The position numbers and the translations under genes are program-made. The notes under the pieces were generated by a model. The model had not been told where the DNA came from. It was given only the letters and a program-made list of their open reading frames with translations, and ran no database searches. DNA of 64,000 nucleotides from Solitalea canadensis DSM 3403 (lineage in GTDB: Bacteria; Bacteroidota; Bacteroidia; Sphingobacteriales; Sphingobacteriaceae), in assembly GCF_000242635.2 (NCBI RefSeq), contig NC_017770.1, positions 2,554,669 through 2,618,668 of the forward strand, given 5' to 3'. Positions within the stretch are counted from its first letter, which is position 1. The number at the start of each line of letters is the position of its first letter. Shown piece by piece: positions 45,101 to 54,938 of this stretch.

Positions 45101-48100
45101 TTAATGTTTATAATTATAGTCTAAGACTTTAATGATATTACCATCCTGATCCTTGGTGCATTTTAAGCGGTGATAATCATCATACTCATAATACATCGTT
45201 TGACCCTTGATATCGGTAGAACTTGTCATACCTACTAATGGCTTGTAACTATAGCTGCTCATGTGGGCTCCTGCCGGATAGAGTTTAATGTCATCGATCA
45301 GCCCGGATCCGTAGAAACTAACTGAAGTAGCGTTAGTAAGGGTACGCTCATAACGGGTCCAGTTATTTAGCGATTGGGTACTTACCGGTGTGCCCAAAGT
45401 GCCTCCGGAAATGGTAAGTGATGCCCCCTGTTTAACCCAGTAAGAAAGTATGTAGGTTTGACTGGTCGTTAAACCGCTTCTTGTAATATAATCGGATGTC
45501 GTCGTACTCAATGCATAACATTTAGTGCCAATAGGAGCGCTCGGGTCTGTGGAGATACGTCCCTGGTTAAAACTCATATTACCTTTCCCCTCAGCTTCAA
45601 AACTTGTATGCGCTATTGTTTGCAACGGTGCATTGATGCCCTGTGCCACCGGGAACTGATTAGCATAATCCCATAAGTAGCTAACCGTTGTCCCGTTAGT
45701 AACGGTATACTGACTGAGGTTTCCATAAGAATTGTACTCATCAAACGTTAGCTTTGCTTCGAGACACGGATCGTATACCAGAGTTTCTGTGTTGTTACTA
45801 AGGTTTGCTTTTAGTGGTACGTAACTGCTCTTTAACAGAGGCTGCTCCAACACTGATGTATATTCCTTGTCCGGAAGGACGGTGTACTCAGGTGTACCGG
45901 TTCTGTTAATTTGCCAGCCTTTGTATCCGGTAAAACTGGCAGAGAGAACTTTTTCCTGACCAGAGATGGTAATGGTCTGCTGGGTTTCCAAAGGCTTTCC
46001 GATCATATTTGATCGAACCATAAAGCCTATAGGACAGCTTACAGCACTGGCAAGGCTATCAACCTGACTCACCACTTCTTGTGGATAACGGTAGTAGGTT
46101 TTTAACGGTTCATAATTGCTAGTCTGTTCGGTTTGCACCGATAGCTGGCCACGGCTGTTATAGCTATAGCTGGTAGTAGTAGTTGTTGTCCCTGCAGAAC
46201 TATAGAGAGTTTCCTTCTTCTCCTTTAACTGCTTAGCACCGCTTTCAAGGGTATATTCGCCGAAACGAAAAAATGATGCGATATCGTTGTAGTAAGGTTG
46301 CCCCTCAATGTAATAAGCATCCTTCAACCGGGCATAAGGGCGCACCTTTAAGCCGCTAAAAACATTGAAGAAACTCTCATAACTTAGTACTGTTTCCTTT
46401 ATCTTTTCATAAGCACCTGAAGCCGTCCTTCGGTATTCCAGCTGACTGCTTAGTTTGGGCTTATCCCAATACCGGTAACGGCTGGTATAGTGCGGGTAAT
46501 CAAAGTATTTGCCTGACATGAAGAGATCCGCTACGGCATAACTGTTGGTACTAAATTGATAACCCAACTCATAATTATAAACGGTCTTACCTGCTGTTAC
46601 ACCCTCTGTAGCGGAACTAATGTATTCCGTTACCTGAGGATAAACCACCGGGCTTGAAATAAAGCCTCCCGGATCCACATCTCCTTGTACACTACTGGAA
46701 TAGCTTACCACCCGCTGGGCTAACCAGTCGTCCCCGGCATGCAACTGAATCAATGGCGTTTGGCTTGCAAAATGCTTGTAGCTTAACAATAATGTAGCAA
46801 CGCCGCTGCCGCTTTCATTCAATCCATATACATAGTCCCGAATGATCGACTGACCGGTGACACCGTCAGAACTCTTTATTTGTTTGATCCGTAAGCCTCC
46901 GCCATTCATGTCCTTCTCTGCAAGTTCACGGTAACGGTTAGACTCGTAAGTATACTGGGTCGTACCTCCTGTGGGATAGGTAATACTTTTTAGCGAATAC
47001 ATTGTTGGAGGAAAGTAACTATAAAGATCATCCCGCTGGGTGCCTGAGATAAAATGACTCATCGACACCAACCCAGTAGGTGGTTCTTGAGACAATAACC
47101 ACATTTGATCATCCTCGAACTCCTTATGAAATACGTTATTAGAATTGACTGCCTGGTGGTAGTAACCCCATTGGTCGGCCACAAATGGGGAACCTGCAAG
47201 AATCTGATCTTTGTAATAACTGAATTTATACACTTCCACCTTTTTCCCCAGCTGATCACAGATGCTGACAGAGTCCAACAAGCCTCCATTGGAGTGGAAC
47301 AAGATTTTTTTGTAAAGCTCATTACTTTTATTATAAATGGCAATCGAGGCGATAGATCCATTTGAATGTGAAATCTTTACGGTCTCATTCGGACCGGTGA
47401 TTTGGTCTATGGCAAAAGAGATATAGGAACCGTCCGCACCTTCATCATTCAAATTGTAGAAAGAACTAAAATAATATATATCATTAAAGGATCTTTCTTC
47501 AGCAATGGTAAAGCTTCTGGCCTGAGACTTCCAGCCTCCGACATTGATCTGGGAATAATCAAAGTGAACCAACTCCTGCAAAGGTGAAATAATATCTGTC
47601 AGGGCCCATGCTGTATTTACCCTGCCGTTATATGGTGAAGAGGTTGTTTCACACACATAGTTACCCTTTAACGACATGGACTCACCGAAATGATAATTAT
47701 TACCTGTCCCATCAGTCATCTTAAAGCCCAATATGCCGGGGGCAAAATTGTTGATGCTTGTGCCAGTGGAATAGGAGGTCAGTAGCAGTGAGCTTTCATC
47801 CAGGTTTTGAATCAGTTTGTTCTTGCGATCCTTGATGATAAAACTACCGGATTCTGCCGGTAGCGAGTAACTGAACTGATCATATTCTCCGTCCAATTGC
47901 ATGTCGTAACTGCAACTCGGTCGATCGCTCTCATTGGGTGGCATAAAACGGGCCACGTATTTATCCAGTTCGGTTCCTTCATTTACCCGGCTAATGGCAT
48001 CACTGAAATCATCCGGCATCGTTTCCCGCTCATCAGCATAACCATACATCGTGCGGGAGATACGATACCCGGGATTAACCACCCAGCCAAGTCCCACCTG

Positions 48101-48358
48101 TCCCCGTTCCTGGCCCACTTTAATGCCTGAGCCGTGATAAGAAAGACTTATAGGAATGGTAAGACCTCCTTTAAGCTGAATCGTGTACAATGGGATGGAA
48201 ACATCGGCAAGACCATTATACATATTCACCGGATGAGTAATGTATTTGGTAAATTCCGCTGTTACTGGAGAAGGGGGCAATACTCCAGGAGATTTTTGGC
48301 CGTAAACAGTCCTTATAGTTGCTCCCGCAACCATTAAAAGAATAATTAACCTTTTCAT
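45101..48358 (-). CDS. YD-repeat/SpvB-like shell protein
   Basis: About 1085 aa. The start is better at 48358 (MKRLIILLMVAGATIRTVYG, signal peptide) than at 48367. The N-terminal domain reads SPVTAEFTKYITHPVNMYNG, LADVSIPLYTIQLKGGLTIP and ISLSYHGSGIKVGQERGQVG. This is the SpvB/Rhs-like opening that forms the sealed beta-cage. YD-type repeats follow (YYRYPQEVV, SYLWDYANQFPVAQGINAPL) and a carbohydrate-binding-like module (TSFEAEGKGNMSFNQGRIST). It ends in MYYEYDDYHRLKCTKDQDGN. It lies 51 bp upstream of the DUF6443 Rhs protein; such pairs occur repeatedly in Bacteroidota. Confidence 0.8.
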   Translation of the reverse strand: MKRLIILLMVAGATIRTVYGQKSPGVLPPSPVTAEFTKYITHPVNMYNGLADVSIPLYTIQLKGGLTIPISLSYHGSGIKVGQERGQVGLGWVVNPGYRISRTMYGYADERETMPDDFSDAISRVNEGTELDKYVARFMPPNESDRPSCSYDMQLDGEYDQFSYSLPAESGSFIIKDRKNKLIQNLDESSLLLTSYSTGTSINNFAPGILGFKMTDGTGNNYHFGESMSLKGNYVCETTSSPYNGRVNTAWALTDIISPLQELVHFDYSQINVGGWKSQARSFTIAEERSFNDIYYFSSFYNLNDEGADGSYISFAIDQITGPNETVKISHSNGSIASIAIYNKSNELYKKILFHSNGGLLDSVSICDQLGKKVEVYKFSYYKDQILAGSPFVADQWGYYHQAVNSNNVFHKEFEDDQMWLLSQEPPTGLVSMSHFISGTQRDDLYSYFPPTMYSLKSITYPTGGTTQYTYESNRYRELAEKDMNGGGLRIKQIKSSDGVTGQSIIRDYVYGLNESGSGVATLLLSYKHFASQTPLIQLHAGDDWLAQRVVSYSSSVQGDVDPGGFISSPVVYPQVTEYISSATEGVTAGKTVYNYELGYQFSTNSYAVADLFMSGKYFDYPHYTSRYRYWDKPKLSSQLEYRRTASGAYEKIKETVLSYESFFNVFSGLKVRPYARLKDAYYIEGQPYYNDIASFFRFGEYTLESGAKQLKEKKETLYSSAGTTTTTTSYSYNSRGQLSVQTEQTSNYEPLKTYYRYPQEVVSQVDSLASAVSCPIGFMVRSNMIGKPLETQQTITISGQEKVLSASFTGYKGWQINRTGTPEYTVLPDKEYTSVLEQPLLKSSYVPLKANLSNNTETLVYDPCLEAKLTFDEYNSYGNLSQYTVTNGTTVSYLWDYANQFPVAQGINAPLQTIAHTSFEAEGKGNMSFNQGRISTDPSAPIGTKCYALSTTTSDYITRSGLTTSQTYILSYWVKQGASLTISGGTLGTPVSTQSLNNWTRYERTLTNATSVSFYGSGLIDDIKLYPAGAHMSSYSYKPLVGMTSSTDIKGQTMYYEYDDYHRLKCTKDQDGNIIKVLDYNYKH

Positions 48359-48369
48359 AAGAATCACTT

Positions 48370-48573
48370 TCAGCTTACTTTTCTGCTTAATTCTTTATTC
48401 TCCTGTTGCAGACTGATCACCTTCTCGAGGGAATATAACCTCGTACTTAACAAAGTCCTTTCTTTGATGGTATCAGTCGTGACACTGGTACTGTATTCTT
48501 TTACAGATGCTGATAGGTTTTGTGAAAAAACTGCGCATAGCAGTATAATCAAAAGTAGAGTAGAGTATTTCAT
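48370..48573 (-). CDS. Small secreted coiled-coil protein at the head of the Rhs operon
   Basis: A 67-aa protein with a signal peptide (YSTLLLIILLCAVFSQNLSA) and a mature part of about 43 residues. The last 25 form a helical heptad-like stretch (RLYSLEKVISLQQENKELSR). Its stop is immediately before the start of the YD shell protein. No family recognised. A leader-like or chaperone-like role for the large secreted proteins downstream is only a guess. Confidence 0.6.
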   Translation of the reverse strand: MKYSTLLLIILLCAVFSQNLSASVKEYSTSVTTDTIKERTLLSTRLYSLEKVISLQQENKELSRKVS

Positions 48574-48811
48574 GTATTATTAATTAAAATAAGAGCTTAC
48601 AATAGTTTCATAGGTATTCAGAGCTAATTTCCAGATGTTTTCTGTTTAAGCACCTTTGAAGATTAGATCTTTATTTTTTTAAGATATTTAACCTTCATAA
48701 TGATTTTGATTGCTTGAAAACAAAGGTGTTATTAGTATTGCTGATGAAACATGTTTTTGATCATGTTACCATATCTGTCAAGTTAATTAGCTGTATTATT
48801 CTCTTTTTGCG

Positions 48812-49437
48812 GTGTGGTTATTCTTAAGGCACGACACCTTACGGAAGAACAGTCAAAGAAATGGGTTCAAAGTAAAGGAAGAGCGTCAAATAGTTTCCTG
48901 GGAAGATATTGAAGCTTGGGATGCCGTACAGTTGCTCCTACTTGTACCTTTCAATGTGAAAATGTTACTATTCAAGGTCCTGCAGAGTTTTGTGTAAATG
49001 CACAATATTCAATTGCAAATCTGCCAAGTGATGTTAATGTTTATTGGTCTACCAACGGAAGTGTAGATGTAAAGGGAACTTCCAATCAACCGACTGTAAC
49101 TCTTGAAAAAAGCTAGTGACGGTCCGGGGACTTTATTTGCATTCTTATCTAAAGCAGGATGCTCAACAACAACCTATGTTACAAAAATGTTTTAGTGCCA
49201 ACATTAAATCCAACTTTAAGGTCAAATACTTTAGAGGTTGGTCAAGAGTGTTGGATTTCTATAAATAACCCAAGGCCTGATGAGGGAAATTTACATGTAA
49301 CCGTTACGATTACCGATGCTTGTGGGATTACGACTACAATTAACAATACATATTACATAACTGGTCTTAATCTGACTATGTACCCAAATCCTGCTAACGA
49401 ACAGATTACAATTTCTTTAATGGATGAAAACATATAA
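48812..49437 (+). pseudogene. T9SS-secreted protein, multiply frameshifted
   Basis: Pieces in successive frames. YGRTVKEMGSK lies near 48840-48880. KVKEERQIVSWEDIEAWDAV follows, then APTCTFQCENVTIQGPAEFC, NAQYSIANLPSDVNVYWSTN (an Ig/PKD-like domain), DGPGTLFAFLSKAGCSTTTY and VTVTITDACGITTTINNTYY. The end is NLTMYPNPANEQITISLMDE, the start of a type IX secretion C-terminal sorting domain. At least three frame changes occur and the sorting domain is cut at 49437. A dead secreted protein abutting the truncated lipase tail. Confidence 0.7.
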
Positions 49438-51748
49438 TCCACCGGCATAACTTTCATAAGAAAGCATTCCAGTTGGAGCATTTCTAACATCGCTTGTCAA
49501 TGTTGTTGTAATAGGAATTAACCAAAGAAGTTTTTTGGTGTAGGTCACTTTGTTATAATATACTTGGTTGCCTCCACCATCTGCGGTGGCATACAATTGC
49601 ATATCCGCTTTTATTTCACTCCTTCCCGGCAGTACACCTAATACTAATGAGGGTTGCCCTGTAAGAAATCCAATAGCCGGAAATAATGGAGGTACTACTG
49701 TTCCTATTAAATCACTTAAAAAAGTAGTGTTTGCTTTCCCTGCATAGTAGACTAAGGAACTTCCTGGTACTGATGCTTGAGGCGTTGCACATTCTGCACC
49801 ATTGCTAACAGCAATCATTTTGAATGGAATCCCTGTTACTCCGGCAGGATAACCATAGTTTTTTAATTCTAATTGGCCAAGCATCATGAAATGAGTTATC
49901 AACTACACCTTTAAAATCAACATAGTTGATCAACATTTGTCTTGCAGCCGGAGTACTTGCAATCTCCATTTTTTGCTTTAACCCAGGTCTACCTGCCAAC
50001 CAAAGAATACTTTCGACTGCTATAGCGATAGGGGTTCTTATATACAGACTTTTTGCATGATTGGCTAAATATTGGTAAGCCAATGGAACGCTTGCACCCT
50101 GGTGTGGAGAATCAAAACTAATGTACAATTTGGTTTGATGATTCTCCCCACTATTTTCCATTCCTTTTAATGCATACCTTGCTACTAATCCACCCATACT
50201 AATACCTAGAACTATGTTTGGATTTGTACTTCCTGATTGTGCTTTTCGAAGATTCACCTCCCTAATTGCCTGTTTTAAAACAATTGCGTTATTTTTAATA
50301 TCATCAGTACCATTTATCCAATCAATATAAACAATATCATACTTCTGTATATCTACTAAATCGGTCTTAAGGTTACTAGCTGGTATACCGTCTTTGAATG
50401 TAACAATATTTGTTATGCCGTATTTTTTATTGGGCATCAGAATATTCGCTGGATCAAATCCTTCAGCAACTATAAGAGGTTTTTGCAATCCAAGAGCAGG
50501 AGAAGCATATGCAATTGTCATATATCCACTATATGTTTTCCCTGATTCGGTTACATTAATTGGAAGTGTAACACTTGATGGATAAGATTCAACTACAGAG
50601 ATTTGTATTTCAATTTTTGATCTTGAATACAATGTTGTCCCATCGGTTAAGTTTAATTTAAATTTGATCTCCTTTACACCAAAATTTGAGTATGTAACCG
50701 AAATATTTTGGCCTATGGTTACAGTTCGATATCCAAGGCCATCACCTGCATCAAATTGTAAATTATTCACCAGTGAAGCTACATTTGTGAACCAGAGATT
50801 TGATGGCATTGTAAATATTTGTGCTTTACCCTCAAACCCATCACTTACAGTGCTAATAGCAAAAACCTTCTGTTTGTCATAAGGATCCTGCCATGTACCT
50901 GAAACATACTTATCATAAACTTGATTATTTATCACTTGCACTTTACCACTTTGCAAAGCATCATCTTTAAATTTTGAATACCCGTAAAACAATCCGTTTA
51001 AAATAATTTTACCCGGCTGTGATAAAGACATGCCTTGGTCGTATACACTAGAAAGATCAGTAAAAGTTGGCGCACTTGAGCTGATTTTGGCAGAAACCAA
51101 TGTATTATAAATTGAGCCAAAGACACTTCCGTCGACATAATTACTGTCGGTTAGAGCAACACCATTATAGTTTTGAAGATCTGTTTGTTCTAGGGCAATA
51201 TCTTTGAGTAGACCATATGGCACCCTGCTTACTTCAAGATGAGAAAAAACCTGTTGCATCTGTAAAGCAAAATCTGTATTTACTGAATCAACAGTTGCCT
51301 TTATTGCACTTAAAGAAGTAGTAATATTGCCATAATTTGAGCCATTACCCTCAGAAACAACATAGTAATCACCGGCTGGAAGTTCCTTTTGTAAAGAGGC
51401 TGCTTGTCCGGAACAAAGAGGCCCATTATCATTATTAGAGCTTATTAATGTTCCTGAAGAATTTAATAAATAAACATAAGTGTCGAAAGTGGTACCGCAA
51501 TGACTAATTTTTACTAAAGCATTGCTGGGTATTGTAAATTTATAATAAATATCATCACTTAGTTGACCAAAATCATTTGCATAGCCATTTGTGGGATTAT
51601 TGTTTTTAGTATCGGAATATGAAGCTCCTAATATTAGAGTTCCGACATTAATTGGGTTACTTAAGTTTTTGCCTTGCCCAAATGCGTTAAATGATTGAAC
51701 AAATAGAATAAAGCAAACTAAAAAATAGGTAGGTATTTTTCTTTTCAT
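49420..51748 (-). pseudogene. Secreted lipase-like alpha/beta hydrolase, frameshifted and 3'-truncated
   Basis: The main frame (51748-49805) has a signal peptide (YFLVCFILFVQSFNAFGQ), a pre-peptidase-like domain (FGQLSDDIYYKFTIPSNALV), a beta-rich middle and a hydrolase domain. The latter shows PLIVAEGFDPANI and the nucleophile elbow VLGISMGGLVARYAL (GxSxG), then DSPHQGASVPLAYQYLA. After VVDNSFHDAW near 49885 the correct continuation LELKNYGYPAGVTGIPFKMI is in another frame (49902-49417). It ends in YESYAGGLYVF, where it meets the T9SS pseudogene. It may still give a truncated active enzyme, since the nucleophile precedes the shift, but the histidine could be lost. Confidence 0.75.
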
Positions 51749-51763
51749 ATGGTTTTTTAATAA

Positions 51764-52327
51764 CTATTTCACATATTTCATATCAAATCTTCCATCTCTT
51801 ATTTCAACCTTTTCTCCTTCAGATGAAATTGCGTCAAACCAAAATGTTCCAGAAACTATTTGTTTCTCCTTATCCATCTTAATAATCTTTAATTCGCCTG
51901 TAACAGTTGAGTTTGTTGAATATGAAATCTCTTTTTCTAAGCATCCTGGATAATGAACATATTCGGCATTCATTTTTCCATCTTCATTTGTATCAAGTTT
52001 ATAGGTTTTATTTTCTTCCACTTGGATTAAATTGCCATTGATATCAATTGAAGTAATCTCGCATTCCTTATCGGACTCTCTTGAAGCAGACACATTAAAA
52101 AAGAAACCAAAACTGTCTGGATTAGATATAAATTGATAAGTTGCCGTGGTGGCTGGACTGCCCGCAAAAGGGTTTTTCTTAGGTAAAAAAATCCTACCGT
52201 TGACAAGACAGCCGAATGTTCCTTTTCCTTCTTGGGTTATAGGAGGAAGTGTTGATACATCCTGCTTTTCCTTTTTACAGGATATAAAGGTAAATAGTAG
52301 AAGGATGATTGATAGATGTTTTCTCAT
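51764..52327 (-). CDS. Lipoprotein of unknown function (DUF6252-like)
   Basis: A 187-aa protein with a lipoprotein signal (LSIILLLFTFISCKKEKQ). The mature sequence is beta-rich: GTFGCLVNGRIFLPKKNPFA, then a C-terminal strand set SGTFWFDAISSEGEKVEIRD. This CLVNGxxFxP opening and GTFxFxA ending are typical of a small Bacteroidota lipoprotein group often listed as DUF6252. Role unknown. It is 15 bp upstream of the lipase-like gene in the same direction, so they were probably one operon. Confidence 0.75.
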   Translation of the reverse strand: MRKHLSIILLLFTFISCKKEKQDVSTLPPITQEGKGTFGCLVNGRIFLPKKNPFAGSPATTATYQFISNPDSFGFFFNVSASRESDKECEITSIDINGNLIQVEENKTYKLDTNEDGKMNAEYVHYPGCLEKEISYSTNSTVTGELKIIKMDKEKQIVSGTFWFDAISSEGEKVEIRDGRFDMKYVK

Positions 52328-52701
52328 TGTTAAATTAAATAATTAATAGTTTACAAAGAATATAAAAGCCTATTACGTGTTAGTAAACTAAATGTTAACT
52401 AAAAGTAAATTTGACAAAAAGCCTAATCAATGCCTAAATTGACTAGGCCTCATATCTATGCCGTATTTAGTGGCATTAAAAATTTAAAAATTATTGGCTC
52501 TCTTTCTATTTATTATATACTTAGTAATTGAAGGGCTAAAGGAAAGCCTGTAACATATTTCTCTTTAGTTGAAGGTCTTATCTTAACCCCAAAGTCTTAA
52601 ACCTGAACGCTTCTTATAAACTCAAATGACTTGAACCACCCTTTATTGACCCTGTAATTATTAAAATTCCTTTCAAGTGTTCAAACAATTTCTCATCAGG
52701 G
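52328..52701. other. Gene-free stretch between cargo and recombination module
   Basis: AT-rich DNA with no coding frame supported. The right part (52613-52701) is the better-preserved copy of the segment also seen at 35747-35840. Confidence 0.4.
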
Positions 52702-52707
52702 CTATAA
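52613..52707. repeat. Element flank shared with 35747-35840
   Basis: Same-orientation copy of the stretch at 35747, ending at the stop codon of the excisionase-like gene. Shared exact core CCTTTCAAGTGTTCAAACAA; differences scattered elsewhere. Confidence 0.75.
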
Positions 52708-52956
52708 CTTCAGCATTTGACCAATATCAATTTTACTATAAAAAATTGATCCTCCTATCTTCTTATAAGGTAGCTTCCTTGTTTTGCGTAGAGTTTGCAA
52801 TATACCTGGAGATATCTTCAATAATTTACAAACCTCCCAGCTTTTTAAATACTCGGATTGTAAAATCGTGCCACTGGACAATAATTTCCTCACTTCTTCC
52901 AACAGTTCTTTTTTGAATTCATTTAGATCTTCTTTTGTGATTATTTCTATTTGCAT
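52702..52956 (-). CDS. Excisionase-like helix-turn-helix protein
   Basis: An 84-aa protein. Residues 1-35 form a coiled helix (TKEDLNEFKKELLEEVRKLL). Residues 36-84 are an HTH_17/excisionase-type winged helix (YLKSWEVCKLLKISPGILQT, LRKTRKLPYKKIGGSIFYSK). In Bacteroidota mobile elements such genes sit just downstream of the integrase and assist excision. It lies 74 bp from the integrase in the same direction. Confidence 0.8.
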   Translation of the reverse strand: MQIEIITKEDLNEFKKELLEEVRKLLSSGTILQSEYLKSWEVCKLLKISPGILQTLRKTRKLPYKKIGGSIFYSKIDIGQMLKL

Positions 52957-53030
52957 ATCTAGATTTTTTCTTTACAATCTATCAGTTAGTAAGCATTCTG
53001 GTTATATATGTCTACCCTTGTATTGCATTA

Positions 53031-54287
53031 TTATCGCAACACTCGAAGTATTGAGTTATTGTTAGGCTCGAATTTCTTTTGCAAGTTTTTCATATCTCTT
53101 TTAATCTTCATCTCTTTCACCTTAGAATAGGATTGAGTTGTACGTATTGACTTATGCCCAAGCATATCACTCACTGTTTCAATTGGAACATCATTATTTA
53201 ATGTTACTGTTGTTGCAAACGTATGTCTTGCTATATGAGTTGTAAGTCCAAACGAGAAGTCAAGAAACTCTGTGATTTTCTTTAGGCTTCGATTATATAC
53301 CTGATTGGAAGGAACCGGAAGACAAACCTTCTTTCTTATACATTTAGGGTAATCTTTATATAGTTTAAGTATGGCAATTGCTTTAGGAAGCATTAAGATA
53401 GACATTCTTTTTTCTGAATACCGCTTAGTTTTCTTTCGAACAATTTTAAGCCATTGATCATTGTCAGAATCAAATTCAATATGAGAAGGTGTTAAGGCTT
53501 TAATTTCCATATAGGCAAGACCAGTATAACAACTAAAAACAAATAGATCACGAATCGTATTAAGTTGTTCATTTTTGAAATCAGTATTCTCTAATTTAGA
53601 AAGCTCTTTTTCATCTAAACACTGATGTTCTCGCATTATAATATTCTTTTCATAAAAAGAACATGGATTAATAATTAACCATTGCTTCTTAAGAGCTAGC
53701 CCTAAAATCCGGTTAAATCTATCAATATGTTTAATTACTGTATTGTTACTACATCTCCGCTGCTTGGGATCAGGTTTCCTTTTTAACAGGTAACTTTCAA
53801 ATTGAGCTATGAAATTAAAATCAATGGAGGTTAACCGAATATCATCCGTTTTAAGTTTTAATGTCATAAACTCTTTGAGATACCGATCTGTTGTCCTGTA
53901 ATTTTTTAAAGAGCCTTCTTCTAGTTTAGAGGTAAATAGTTCAAAGAAGTCATTCAACAGTTCCAAAAGCATTGGTTCACCATTGATAGTTCCAAGAATA
54001 CGACCTTTTAATATATCAGCATTAAACGGCTTCTTGTTGTCCAATATTTCCTTATGAATTGCAGCTGCATCAAATTTGACTTTATCGATATAGGAATTTA
54101 TATCAATTGCTTGTTGAGAACTACCTTTAACATAACCTACCTTCTGATCCCATTTCGATATATCAATCTCTCTTTTTAGCGAAAATTCCTTTCTTACACT
54201 CCCTACTGAGATACGGCAATAGATCAATCCTTTGTTGACGCTATTAACAGAAGAACGGATCAAAAATTTTAAAGAATAGTTTCTCAT
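53031..54287 (-). CDS. Tyrosine recombinase (site-specific integrase)
   Basis: About 418 aa from the ATG at 54287 (MRNYSLKFLIRSSVNS); a GTG one codon earlier is possible. Arm-binding N-terminal domain (LIYCRISVGSVRKEFSLKRE), SAM-like core-binding domain (about 105-205, LLNDFFELFTSKLEEGSLKN), catalytic domain. Catalytic residues: Arg region in CYTGLAYMEIKALTPSHIEF, K in IVRKKTKRYS, HIARHTFATTVTLNNDVPIE (HxxR), DMLGHKSIRTTQSYSKV (His and the nucleophile Tyr). All present, so likely active. It sits at the right end of the 15 kb element with its start facing the core GTGGTCGGGGT (54553-54563). Confidence 0.93.
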   Translation of the reverse strand: MRNYSLKFLIRSSVNSVNKGLIYCRISVGSVRKEFSLKREIDISKWDQKVGYVKGSSQQAIDINSYIDKVKFDAAAIHKEILDNKKPFNADILKGRILGTINGEPMLLELLNDFFELFTSKLEEGSLKNYRTTDRYLKEFMTLKLKTDDIRLTSIDFNFIAQFESYLLKRKPDPKQRRCSNNTVIKHIDRFNRILGLALKKQWLIINPCSFYEKNIIMREHQCLDEKELSKLENTDFKNEQLNTIRDLFVFSCYTGLAYMEIKALTPSHIEFDSDNDQWLKIVRKKTKRYSEKRMSILMLPKAIAILKLYKDYPKCIRKKVCLPVPSNQVYNRSLKKITEFLDFSFGLTTHIARHTFATTVTLNNDVPIETVSDMLGHKSIRTTQSYSKVKEMKIKRDMKNLQKKFEPNNNSILRVLR

Positions 54288-54563
54288 CACAAATCACATT
54301 AAAATGAAACAATTCGCTTTAAAAGGCGATTTAACTCACTGATTTTCAAATAAAATGAGACAAATGGATACAAGTTTAATTAATTGATTAACAATTACTT
54401 AAATATATCATTTAATCAATTTATTAAACATAAATCAACTCACCAATAGCTCACCAGAAATTTGATTTGTTTTGATTTTAGATGATAGGAGAAAAAGAAA
54501 AAACCCTCTAAATCATATAATTTAGAGGGTTTTGACTTTGCTTGTTAAGCTTGTGGTCGGGGT
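54038..54563. repeat. Right copy of the ~530-bp direct repeat
   Basis: Counterpart of 38745-39278. It contains the first 80 or so codons of the intact integrase, its upstream region, a hairpin (54500-54533) and ends in GTGGTCGGGGT. Beyond the core the DNA reads GGTAGAATTCGAATCTAAG, which on the minus strand resembles a tRNA T-arm (AGATTCGAATTCT) followed by an acceptor end, so the core probably lies in a tRNA-like 3' end. Confidence 0.85.
54500..54533. terminator. Hairpin in the right repeat copy
   Basis: Same 14-bp stem and 6-nt loop as at 39215-39248, with A- and T-runs on the two sides, upstream of the integrase. Confidence 0.7.
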
Positions 54564-54590
54564 GGTAGAATTCGAATCTAAGTCCACATA
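54553..54590 (-). other. Attachment-site core and tRNA-like 3' scar
   Basis: Plus-strand core GTGGTCGGGGT is followed by sequence whose complement contains AGA-TTCGAAT-TCT (T-arm-like) and then ACCACCCCGACCA, like an acceptor end with CCA. No complete tRNA can be folded from the flanking DNA (54590-54770), so this looks like a tRNA fragment or degenerate target. Confidence 0.5.
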
Positions 54591-54773
54591 TCCTGTTCAA
54601 CATTATATAAGTAAAAAATCAAAAACTTTTCGTTGTTTTAGGATTTCTTATTATAATTCTAATTGTTTAAAGCATGTAATAAGTATATAATTAAAAAACA
54701 ACCCGAGTATACAACTCGTTGTGATATCACCAACAACTTATGCCTCAAATTAACCCCATAAGAAGCTTATATT

Positions 54774-54938
54774 ATGGGCAATACTACCGCTAAAAATATA
54801 ACACCAGAACTAGCTGTTCAAATTCTAAAAAAATACGGCACTGAAATAACAATTGAAGAAGCCAAATTAGTTTTGCATATCCTAAATAAATTAGCAAACT
54901 TAGCTATAAATCAAATATCTATTTATGAAAACGGCTGA
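54774..54938 (+). CDS. 54-aa ORF overlapping the serine recombinase gene
   Basis: ATG at 54774, TGA at 54936-54938. The product begins MGNTTAKNITPELAVQILKK, continues YGTEITIEEAKLVLHILNKL and ends ANLAINQISIYENG; it is helical and hydrophilic with regular hydrophobic spacing. It overlaps the recombinase start by 14 bp, which suggests coupled translation. No family I can name. The overlap and the protein-like composition argue that it is a real accessory gene of the recombinase. Confidence 0.65.
   Translation: MGNTTAKNITPELAVQILKKYGTEITIEEAKLVLHILNKLANLAINQISIYENG

Noticed and set aside
54540-54770. Possible intact tRNA at the right end of the 15 kb element
   Set aside because: A T-arm-like piece and CCA-like end are present, but no D-arm or anticodon arm can be folded from the adjacent DNA.
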